From Roseimaritima ulvae (GTDB lineage: Bacteria > Planctomycetota > Planctomycetia > Pirellulales > Pirellulaceae): 64,000 nt of DNA. The notes under the pieces were generated by a model that had not been told where the DNA came from, ran no database searches, and saw nothing but the letters and a program-made list of their open reading frames with translations. The position numbers and the translations under genes were made by a program. The stretch spans positions 5,747,404 to 5,811,403 of the forward strand of contig NZ_CP042914.1 in the NCBI RefSeq assembly GCF_008065135.1, written 5' to 3'. This document shows positions 8,587 through 15,898 of this stretch, one piece after another. The stretch's first letter is position 1; the number at the start of each line of letters is the position of its first letter.

Positions 8587-9240
8587 GTGCCTGAATATTT
8601 TATCTCACAACTGCAGCATCAGCTAACGCGGCCTTTGCCGGGTCGCCAAGCCCAGCAGATCGCGATGCCGGGGCTGTCTTATGGTCGCCACTGCGGCCCC
8701 GCCCCGCGGACGGCTCGTCAAGCCGCCGTGGTCGTGATGTTGATGCACCGCGACGGCCAATGGTCGATTCCGCTGACCAAACGCCCGCTGGCGATCAAAC
8801 ATCACGGCGGACAGATTTCGCTCCCCGGCGGACGTATCGAGACGGGCGAAAGCACCGTCGAAGCCGCGCTGCGTGAGTTCGAAGAGGAATTGGGGGTCCG
8901 CCCGGTGGCCCCCGAGCTGTGTGGCGAATTGTCGCCGCTGTACGTCTACGCCAGCGATAACCTGGTGCATCCGGTGGTCATGGCTTGCCAACACCCCGCC
9001 GAACCCTGGGTGCCCGATCGGGTGGAAGTTGATGTGGTGATCGACCTGCCGCTGCAGACCCTCTGCGACTCTTCCCGCTGGAACGCTCAAACCATCCGTC
9101 GGCCGATCGTCCGCGAACGGCAGCAGTGCGGCGAGCTGACGTTTCGCGGCCCCGGCCTGAATTATGGCGAACACTGGATTTGGGGGGCCACCGGAATGAT
9201 CCTGGCCGAATTGGCCAGCTGCCTGACCGTCGAATCGTAG
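8587..9240 (+). CDS. Nudix hydrolase, CoA-pyrophosphatase (NudL) type
   Basis: Hydrolyses a nucleoside diphosphate linked to another moiety. The Nudix box lies at about 82-104 (RIETGES...REFEEELGV), with every G, E and R position intact. Upstream, LTKRPLAIKHHGGQISLPGG matches the NuCoA signature of CoA pyrophosphatases, which degrade CoA and acyl-CoA. The length of 217 aa is normal. The start is GTG at 8587, six bases after a strong GGGAGGA. The stop codon (TAG, 9238-9240) lies inside a family A hairpin repeat. Confidence 0.88.
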   Translation: MPEYFISQLQHQLTRPLPGRQAQQIAMPGLSYGRHCGPAPRTARQAAVVVMLMHRDGQWSIPLTKRPLAIKHHGGQISLPGGRIETGESTVEAALREFEEELGVRPVAPELCGELSPLYVYASDNLVHPVVMACQHPAEPWVPDRVEVDVVIDLPLQTLCDSSRWNAQTIRRPIVRERQQCGELTFRGPGLNYGEHWIWGATGMILAELASCLTVES

Positions 9241-9304
9241 CTACCGTCGCCAGACGGTGGATGGCCTGCGCTGCCTCTGCCCACGCTCTAGTAGGCGTAG
9301 CTCG
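9236..9304. repeat. Family A hairpin element plus a degenerate copy
   Basis: One clear forward copy (9236-9260, ACCGTC/GACGGT stem) provides the Nudix stop codon. A decayed reverse copy (CCACGCTCTAGTAGGCGTAGC) lies at about 9281-9301, where the loop and arm no longer match. The remaining bases to 9459 hold nothing recognisable beyond the leader of the next gene. Confidence 0.85.
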
Positions 9305-9459
9305 CCGTCGAACTGCCCGGAAAGTTGACCCATGTACGGTGATCGACTAGCCTTTGCTGTTGGCGAGAGGGCCCGTTAACACTCATTAGCCCCCCTCCTG
9401 TCGCAAACCCTCCCACGCCCTCCTGCGACTCACTCCTGTTTTTCCGTAAGGCGAAGACG

Positions 9460-11046
9460 ATGCGTACCTGTGGCTTTTTGTGCTTTCTGCTGGCGCTATT
9501 CTGTGCGGTTCCGACCGCTCATGCCGAAGATGGATTTGTCTCGATCTTCGACGGCAAGACCCTGGACGGCTGGGACGGCAACCCGGCCTTCTGGAGCGTG
9601 CAAGACGGGGCGATCACCGGGCAAACGACGCCTGACAATCCCACCAAAGGCAATACCTTCCTGATCTGGCGGAAAGGCACCACCAAGAACTTTGAATTGA
9701 AGCTGGAGTACAAGCTGATCGGCGGCAACTCCGGAATCCAATACCGCTCCTTCGAACCCGACCCGGAAAAAATGAAATGGGTCGTCGGGGGTTACCAAGC
9801 CGACTTCGAAGCCGGCAAAACCTATTCTGGCATTTTGTACGGCGAACGCTTTCGCGGCATCCTCGCCAACCGCGGTCAAAAGACCGAACTGGTTCGCGAA
9901 AACGGCAAGTTCAAGGTCAACGTGGTCGGCTCAGTCGGCGACTCGGCGACCATCCAATCCAAGATCAATGACGAAGACTGGAACCAGTACACGATCACCG
10001 CCAACGACTTTCACTTTGTCCACAAAATCAACGGCGTCGTCACCGCCGAATGCACCGACAAAGATCAAAAAGAACGACGCGACTCGGGACTGCTGGCCTT
10101 GCAGCTGCATGCCGGACCGCCGATGAAGGTGCAGTTTCGCAACATCCAACTAAAAGACTTGGATGCAGCTCAACCGGCCAGCGACGATGTCAGCCAAAAC
10201 GCAGCGGACAGCGAGAACAAAAAGGTCGTGTTTTTGGCTGGCCGCCCCAGTCACGGTTACGGCTCGCACGAACATTACGCAGGCTGCTTGCTATTGGCCA
10301 ATTCGCTGAAAGAAGCGATGCCCAACTACGACGTCAAAGTCATTCGCGAAGGTTGGCCGAGCGAGGGAACCGAGGCCTTGGAAGGGGCCGATAGTGTGGT
10401 CGTGTACTGCGACGGAGGCGGGCGGCATCTGCTGAATCCGCACATCGACGAATTCGACAAACTGATGAAAAAGGGCGTCGGCTTGGTCTGCATTCACTAC
10501 GCCGTGGAAACGCCCAAGGGCAAGACCGGCGACGCCTTCCTGGATTGGATGGGTGGCTACTTCGAAGCCGGTTGGTCGGTCAATCCTCACTGGGACGGCA
10601 AATTCACAACCTTCCCCGACCACCCCATCAGCCGCGGCGTGGAGCCCTTCGAGATCAATGACGAGTGGTACTACCACATGCGGTTTCGCGATGACATGGA
10701 GGGCGTCACTCCGATCCTCTCGGCACTCCCACCGGCGGACACACTCCGCCGTCCGGATGGGCCGCACAGTGGCAACCCGGCGGTCCGCAAGGCGGTCGCC
10801 AACGGAGAAATTCAGCATGTCGCATGGGCTGCCGAGCGTGAGGGCGATGGCCGCGGCTTTGGCTTCACCGGCGGACACTTTCACTGGAACTGGGGCGACG
10901 AAAACTTCCGCAAGGTCGTTCACAATGCCATCGTCTGGACCGCTCATGGCGAAGTTCCCGAAAACGGCGTCTCGACCCCCAACCCCAGTCGAGATCAGCT
11001 AGAAGAAAACCAAGACGAGCCCAAACCGGGCGAAAAAAAAAAGTAG
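9460..11046 (+). CDS. Secreted DUF1080 - ThuA two-domain protein
   Basis: 528 aa. A signal peptide (about 1-22, ending PTAHAED) is followed by a DUF1080/3-keto-disaccharide-hydrolase-like beta-sandwich domain (about 24-228: FDGKTLDGWDG, GNSGIQYRSF) and a ThuA-like class I amidotransferase-fold domain (about 245-500: VVFLAGRPSHGYGSHEHYAG, WYYHMRF). Both families are linked to sugar metabolism and are abundant in planctomycetes. The coding sequence ends at TAG 11044-11046, immediately after a run of ten A's (11033-11042) that includes a slippery heptamer. The -1 frame continues into the dehydrogenase, so this protein may be the unshifted product of a longer polyprotein-like gene. Confidence 0.85.
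   Translation: MRTCGFLCFLLALFCAVPTAHAEDGFVSIFDGKTLDGWDGNPAFWSVQDGAITGQTTPDNPTKGNTFLIWRKGTTKNFELKLEYKLIGGNSGIQYRSFEPDPEKMKWVVGGYQADFEAGKTYSGILYGERFRGILANRGQKTELVRENGKFKVNVVGSVGDSATIQSKINDEDWNQYTITANDFHFVHKINGVVTAECTDKDQKERRDSGLLALQLHAGPPMKVQFRNIQLKDLDAAQPASDDVSQNAADSENKKVVFLAGRPSHGYGSHEHYAGCLLLANSLKEAMPNYDVKVIREGWPSEGTEALEGADSVVVYCDGGGRHLLNPHIDEFDKLMKKGVGLVCIHYAVETPKGKTGDAFLDWMGGYFEAGWSVNPHWDGKFTTFPDHPISRGVEPFEINDEWYYHMRFRDDMEGVTPILSALPPADTLRRPDGPHSGNPAVRKAVANGEIQHVAWAAEREGDGRGFGFTGGHFHWNWGDENFRKVVHNAIVWTAHGEVPENGVSTPNPSRDQLEENQDEPKPGEKKK
11037..11043 (+). other. Candidate -1 frameshift site (A_AAA_AAG)
   Basis: In the reading frame of the DUF1080-ThuA gene the bases are A AAA AAG followed by TAG. 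This is the same heptamer as in E. coli dnaX. It sits at the end of ten consecutive A's, which could equally support transcriptional slippage. A -1 shift reads GTA GCT AAG and continues without a stop into the dehydrogenase frame. A weak 5-bp stem (GCGGC 11056-11060 with GCCGC 11071-11075) follows; no strong stimulator is obvious. Confidence 0.6.
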
Positions 11047-11129
11047 CTAAGGCCAGCGGCAAAAAAATCCGCCGCAACCTGCCGACCAAACCCAAGCAAG
11101 CCGTCACGGCTCCGCTGTTCGCCAGCCCA

Positions 11130-13457
11130 TTGGTCGACGAAGACACCGCCGGTCACGCGGTTGACATCGACGTCGAACTGGGCGACGCCAAACAATTGTT
11201 TTTAGTCGCTACCGATGGCGGCAACGGCTATAGCTACGACTGGGCCGACTGGGCGGAACCTCGCCTGACCGGGCCCGCCGGGGAAAAGAAGCTGACCGAC
11301 TTGAAGTGGAAATCCGCTTCCTCGCAGTGGGGCCAGGTCCGCGTTAACAAGAATGCCGGTGGCGGTCCGCTACGCATCGACGGCAAAGCGGTCGAATACG
11401 GCATCGGCACCCACGCCAACTCCGTGATCGTGTTCGACATCCCGGCCGGCTATACGCACTTCAAAGCTCGCGGCGGCATCGACAACGGCGGCTCCGATCA
11501 AGCCGGCGAAGCAACGATAAAATTCTTGGTATATGACCAACAGCCGCCCGCGGACAGCAGTGGCGGTTCGCGTGAAGCCTCTGCCGCTTTGGATGGATTG
11601 GAAGTTGGCGAAGGCTTGGCGGCGTCGCTGTTTGCCGCCGAACCCCAACTGCTGAGCCCCTCGAATATCGACATCGATCATCGCGGTCGCGTGTGGGTTT
11701 GTGAAATCGTTAACTACCGTCGGCACAACGGCCGGCGTCCCGAAGGCGATCGCATCTTGATCCTGGAAGACACCGATGGCGACGGCGCGGTCGATAGCGA
11801 AAAAGTCTTCTACCAAGGACGCGACATCGACTCGCCACATGGCGTCTGTGTGCTGGGCAACAAGGTCATCGTCTCGGCGGGCGACAAAGTCCAAGTCTTC
11901 ACCGACTCCGACGGCGACGATAAAGCGGACAGCCAAGAGGTGTTGTTTACAGGAATTTCTGGTTCACAACACGACCATGGGATCCACGCCTTCACCTTCG
12001 GACCCGACGGCAAACTGTACTTTAACTTTGGTAACAACGGCCGACAGATCAAAGACAAGAACGGCCAGCCGATCATCGACATGAACGGCAACGAAGTCAA
12101 AGCCAGCCGCCAACCCTATCAGGAAGGCATGGTGTTCCGCTGCAATCTGGACGGCAGCGAATTCGAAACGCTGGGCTGGAACTTCCGCAACAACTGGATG
12201 GTGACCGTCGACTCTTACGGATCGATCTGGCAATCGGACAATGACGACGATGGCAACAAGGGCGTGCGGATCAACTATGTCATGGAATTCGGCAATTACG
12301 GCTACAAAGACGAACGCACCGGGGCCGGCTGGAGAACCGCGCGGACCGGGATGAGTAAAAACGTACCGGAACAACACTGGCACCTGAACGACCCCGGAGT
12401 CATCCCCAACCTGCTGCAAACCGGAGCCGGTTCACCGACCGGAATCACGGTCTACGAAGGTGACCTGCTGCCGATGTTCCGTGGCCACCTGCTGCACACC
12501 GATGCCGGCCCCAACGTCTGCCGCGCCTACATCCTGAGCGACGACGGAGCCGGCTACAGCGCGAAAATCCGTGACATCTTGACCGGCACGCAAGACAAAT
12601 GGTTTCGGCCCTCCGATGTCAAAATCGCTCCCGACGGATCGCTGATCATCGCCGACTGGTACGATCCCGGCGTCGGCGGCCACGGCATGGGTGACCTGGA
12701 ACGCGGACGCCTGTTTCGGATCATGCCCTACGATACCGATGGCAGCTACCAGGTTCCCAACTTCGATTTTGACTCCATCGCCGGAGCCATCGAGGCGCTA
12801 AAGAACCCCAATTACGCCGTCCGTTACCTGGCCTGGCAAGCACTGCACCAACGCGGCGCGGAAGCCGCCACGGCTCTGGAGAAAATGGCGCAATCCGACA
12901 ATCCGATTTATCGAGCTCGCGCGTTGTGGTTGCTGGGCAAGATCGAAGGCCGTGGAGCGAAAACGGTCCAACAAGCGATCGCCGATAAAGATCCGAACAT
13001 CCGCATCGTCGGCGTTCGTCTGGCTCGCCAATTGAAATTGGACATCCAACAATACGTGACGCCGCTGGTGCGGGATCCATCTGCTCAGGTCCGCCGTGAA
13101 CTGGCCGTGGCTCTGCGTCACAACGATTCGCCGCAGATGCCTGAATTGTGGGCCACCCTGGCACAGCAACACACCGGCAAAGATCGTTGGTATTTAGAAG
13201 CCTTGGGACTGGCCGCGGACGGTCGCGAGGACGCTTGTTTTGAAGCTTGGCTGAAGCAGACGGGCAGCCAATGGAACACCCCCGGCGGACGCGACATCGT
13301 CTGGCGGAGCCGCTCCGATGCCGCCCTGCCATTGCTCGTGAAAATGCTCCAAGCCCCGACGATCAGCGAAGCCGAACAAGACCGCTACATGCGAGCCTTC
13401 GACTTCCACGAGGGCGACGCCAAAGAAGCCGCATTAAAAAGTCTGCTAGGGCTGTAA
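11130..13457 (+). CDS. PVC-type dehydrogenase domain protein (NPCBM-like + dehydrogenase + HEAT), probably frameshift-expressed
   Basis: The order is an NPCBM-like carbohydrate-binding module (about 10-135; EYGIGTHANSVIVFDI), then the membrane-bound dehydrogenase (TIGR02604-type) beta-propeller (about 150-540; DHRGRVWVCEIVNYRRHNG, GDLERGRLFRI), then HEAT-like repeats to the end. The only standard start is a TTG at 11130, without a ribosome site or signal peptide. The open frame and likely coding sense run back to 11043, where a -1 shift from the preceding gene would join it. A fused product would be about 1330 aa and exported by the upstream signal peptide. The heme-binding part expected for this family is encoded separately by the next gene. 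Confidence 0.75.
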   Translation: MVDEDTAGHAVDIDVELGDAKQLFLVATDGGNGYSYDWADWAEPRLTGPAGEKKLTDLKWKSASSQWGQVRVNKNAGGGPLRIDGKAVEYGIGTHANSVIVFDIPAGYTHFKARGGIDNGGSDQAGEATIKFLVYDQQPPADSSGGSREASAALDGLEVGEGLAASLFAAEPQLLSPSNIDIDHRGRVWVCEIVNYRRHNGRRPEGDRILILEDTDGDGAVDSEKVFYQGRDIDSPHGVCVLGNKVIVSAGDKVQVFTDSDGDDKADSQEVLFTGISGSQHDHGIHAFTFGPDGKLYFNFGNNGRQIKDKNGQPIIDMNGNEVKASRQPYQEGMVFRCNLDGSEFETLGWNFRNNWMVTVDSYGSIWQSDNDDDGNKGVRINYVMEFGNYGYKDERTGAGWRTARTGMSKNVPEQHWHLNDPGVIPNLLQTGAGSPTGITVYEGDLLPMFRGHLLHTDAGPNVCRAYILSDDGAGYSAKIRDILTGTQDKWFRPSDVKIAPDGSLIIADWYDPGVGGHGMGDLERGRLFRIMPYDTDGSYQVPNFDFDSIAGAIEALKNPNYAVRYLAWQALHQRGAEAATALEKMAQSDNPIYRARALWLLGKIEGRGAKTVQQAIADKDPNIRIVGVRLARQLKLDIQQYVTPLVRDPSAQVRRELAVALRHNDSPQMPELWATLAQQHTGKDRWYLEALGLAADGREDACFEAWLKQTGSQWNTPGGRDIVWRSRSDAALPLLVKMLQAPTISEAEQDRYMRAFDFHEGDAKEAALKSLLGL

Positions 13458-13481
13458 CGCCCGCAGACCGACTGCACTCGC

Positions 13482-13544
13482 CGTAGCATGGGCCCCTGGC
13501 CCGTGCACCAACCGCCAACACACGGGCCGGGGGCCCATGCTACG
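13482..13544. repeat. Inverted pair of family B hairpin elements
   Basis: Forward copy at 13482-13505 (CGTAGCATGGGCCCCTGG...) and its inverse at 13521-13544, 15 bp apart. Each is an 8-bp stem (CATGGGCC with GGCCCGTG) around CCT, and the pair can also fold onto each other. It lies between the dehydrogenase and cytochrome c genes. Confidence 0.9.
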
Positions 13545-13570
13545 ATACGCACCAACCCTCTCACACGTTT

Positions 13571-14719
13571 ATGAACAAGACACAAAAGACCCTCCGCCGG
13601 CTTGCCGTCCTGGCATGTCTGTCCCTTGTTGGCCCCCTCCAATCAACACGGGCCGACGAACCCGCCGCCCCCGCTTTCAGCGCCAAAGACAAGATGATTG
13701 TCGAAACGGTGCTGCGACTAAAGTCGTTTGATATTCAGTCCTCGGCGCCGGCCAAAGCTGCCATGCTGCGGTACCTGCGGGCACAGCCGGGCAGCGAACA
13801 GTACTTCGAGTTGATTCAGCGTTTTAAATTGACGGAGTTGAGCCCGGAACTGCTGACGCTGGCCATCGAAAACGCCGGAGAAACCAGCGGCGTCCGCGCG
13901 GCCGAAGTGTTGAAGAGCATCGGACAATTGCCCGCCCTGCAGGCTGTGCTGCGTGAAGAGTCGGCAGAGAAAGCCGTCGCGGCGGCGGAGTTGCTGGGCT
14001 ACGTCGCCGGCGACCAAACGGTGGATATATTGCGGCCGGTGGTCGCCGACGCCGAGTTGCCGGCCGCGGTCCGCGCGGCAGCCGTATCCGCCTTGGGTCG
14101 TCGCACCGACGGGCAACACAGCTTGCTGAAACTGGCCGCTGAAGGCAAGCTGGCGGAAAGCTTGAGCTTTGCGGCCGCCAACGCGCTATTTGCTTCCAGC
14201 GAGGACGCTATCCGCAGCCAAGCGGCCAAGTATTTTGAATTGCCGGCCACCGCCGACAGCCAACCGCTGCCGCCCCTTGCGGAACTGGTCAAACGCCGCG
14301 GCGATGTTGAAGCCGGCGCCACCGTGTTTGCTAAAACGGGTACCTGCAGCAACTGCCACAAAGTCCGTGGCCAAGGGAAAGAGGTCGGCCCAGACCTGTC
14401 CGAAATTGGCAGCAAACTCTCTCGAGAAGCGATGTACGTATCGATTCTTGATCCCAGCGCCGCGGTCAGCCATAACTACGAGACCTATACGCTGCTGACC
14501 GTCGATGGCGACACAGTGACGGGCCTGCTGGTCAGCGAAACCGATCAAGCGGTGACTTTAAAAACGGCCGAAGGCATCAGCCGCACCGTCGACACCGACG
14601 ATATTGAGATTCTGAAAAAGCAATCCCAGTCCTTGATGCCGCAGGACCTGCAACGCTTGCTGACCGTGCAGCAACTGGTGGATTTGGTCGAGTACACGAT
14701 GACGCTGAAGAAATCGTAG
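13571..14719 (+). CDS. Secreted c-type cytochrome with HEAT repeats (PVC heme-binding domain)
   Basis: 382 aa. A signal peptide (about 1-29) is followed by HEAT-like helical repeats (35-235) and a TIGR02603-type heme-binding domain with CSNCH (C259, C262, H263) and the family GPDLSEIG segment, ending in a short beta region. One covalently bound heme is expected, in the periplasm or the paryphoplasm-type compartment. In related proteins this domain is fused to the dehydrogenase encoded just upstream, so the two products probably form one electron-transfer unit. The ATG at 13571 gives the signal peptide; no strong ribosome site is seen. Confidence 0.85.
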   Translation: MNKTQKTLRRLAVLACLSLVGPLQSTRADEPAAPAFSAKDKMIVETVLRLKSFDIQSSAPAKAAMLRYLRAQPGSEQYFELIQRFKLTELSPELLTLAIENAGETSGVRAAEVLKSIGQLPALQAVLREESAEKAVAAAELLGYVAGDQTVDILRPVVADAELPAAVRAAAVSALGRRTDGQHSLLKLAAEGKLAESLSFAAANALFASSEDAIRSQAAKYFELPATADSQPLPPLAELVKRRGDVEAGATVFAKTGTCSNCHKVRGQGKEVGPDLSEIGSKLSREAMYVSILDPSAAVSHNYETYTLLTVDGDTVTGLLVSETDQAVTLKTAEGISRTVDTDDIEILKKQSQSLMPQDLQRLLTVQQLVDLVEYTMTLKKS

Positions 14720-14784
14720 TTTTGCTCCCGCCCCCAATGAGCTGGCCTCGATTGGAACGCAAGATTCTCCGGCTAGACAGCACT

Positions 14785-14840
14785 CTCAACCGCAGCGCGG
14801 TTCAACAACAGAGCCCAGGGTCGCGCAGCGCACCCTGGGA
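14785..14840. repeat. Family C double-palindrome element
   Basis: Two hairpins in tandem: an ACCGCAGCGCGGT-type palindrome, then CAACAACAGAG, then CCCAGGGT...ACCCTGGG around a GCGC core. The same element occurs twice at 39289-39516. It is non-coding. Confidence 0.8.
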
Positions 14841-14890
14841 TTCCTGTGGGCGTTAATTGTTGCGGGACCTTTGGCCTGAAGAGAGTCGTC

Positions 14891-15003
14891 CCACCGTCTG
14901 GCGACGGTAGCTACGGGCGATGCGATGACGGGGCCTACCGTCTGGCGACGGTAGCTACGGGTTTTGTGGTGATGGTGTCCAAAGTCTGGCGACTTCGGCT
15001 ACG
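14891..15003. repeat. Cluster of three family A hairpin elements (all reverse)
   Basis: Copies at 14891-14915 and 14935-14959 (ACCGTC stems) and 14979-15003 (AAGTC stem, GTAGCCG type). The last one contains the TAG stop codon of the PhyH gene on the minus strand. Confidence 0.9.
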
Positions 15004-15766
15004 AAAAATTTTCCAGGATGGCCTCATCCTTGGCGATATCCAACGGTTGATAGGCGTTGTGCCGGATCAATTTGTAGGGCGAATTGCTGCGTGCATTGAA
15101 GCAGACGATGAAGGACCAACGGGGATCTTCGCTGGTGTTTTGATCCGAACGATGCAACACGTTGGCATGGAAGAACAACGCGTCACCGGGTTGCATTTCG
15201 GCGTATTCCAGGGGCATCCGTGTGAGAATCGCATTGACGCGTTCTTCATCGGCTCCGGTCTGACCGCCGACCTTGCCGTGATCAAGCCGCCCCAGGTGGT
15301 GCGATCCGGGAATGATTTGCAAACAGCCGTTGGCTTTGGTGGCACGATCGATGGCGATGTAGCAACTGATCATATCCGGCGCCAAGCAGCCGTAGTTGTA
15401 CCAATAGCCGTAGTCCTGATGCCATTCCCAAGCCCCGCCGACGCGAGGTTCTTTGAGCATCAATTTGTGATGGTAGTGATAGACTTCTTCGCCCAGCAAA
15501 AACGCCGCGTTGCCGGCCACTCGTCGACAGCGTGCGATCGTGCTGAACAGGTCGTCGCTTAGGTCATCACGTACGGCCAGCACCGTGCGTCCGCCGTCCG
15601 CATCGGCCCGCGCCGTCGCCGCCCGCTCCATTTGCTGATCGCGACGCGCCACGTCGTTCAGCACGGCCGCTTCGTCCGCATCGAACAGCGATCGCACCAG
15701 CAGACAACCGGTTTGCTGGAACGTCTGACGATCCTGTTCGGTTGCAGTAAAAAAACGGTCGGACAT
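14999..15766 (-). CDS. Phytanoyl-CoA dioxygenase (PhyH) family protein
   Basis: Non-heme Fe(II)/2-oxoglutarate-dependent oxygenase. The iron-binding facial triad is visible as HxD in EWHQDYG (H116, D118) and a distal His in HANVLHRSD (H205). CLQIIPGSHHLG is the conserved loop before the last strand, and WSFIVCFNARSN includes a candidate 2-oxoglutarate-binding Arg. Length is 255 aa. I used the ATG at 15766 rather than the TTG nine bases upstream. The substrate is not predictable. The stop codon lies within a family A repeat. Confidence 0.85.
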   Translation of the reverse strand: MSDRFFTATEQDRQTFQQTGCLLVRSLFDADEAAVLNDVARRDQQMERAATARADADGGRTVLAVRDDLSDDLFSTIARCRRVAGNAAFLLGEEVYHYHHKLMLKEPRVGGAWEWHQDYGYWYNYGCLAPDMISCYIAIDRATKANGCLQIIPGSHHLGRLDHGKVGGQTGADEERVNAILTRMPLEYAEMQPGDALFFHANVLHRSDQNTSEDPRWSFIVCFNARSNSPYKLIRHNAYQPLDIAKDEAILENFS

Positions 15767-15898
15767 AGCGAGCAACGCTCCGGTAGCGGCGGGGAAATCT
15801 CAACGACACAGGCCACGGTAAACGGCGTACCAAGCGAGGCTTATTGTGTCGCGGGCGGGGCCGGCAGAGCAAGTCCCCGCCGGCGTGCTTCGCTCGCC

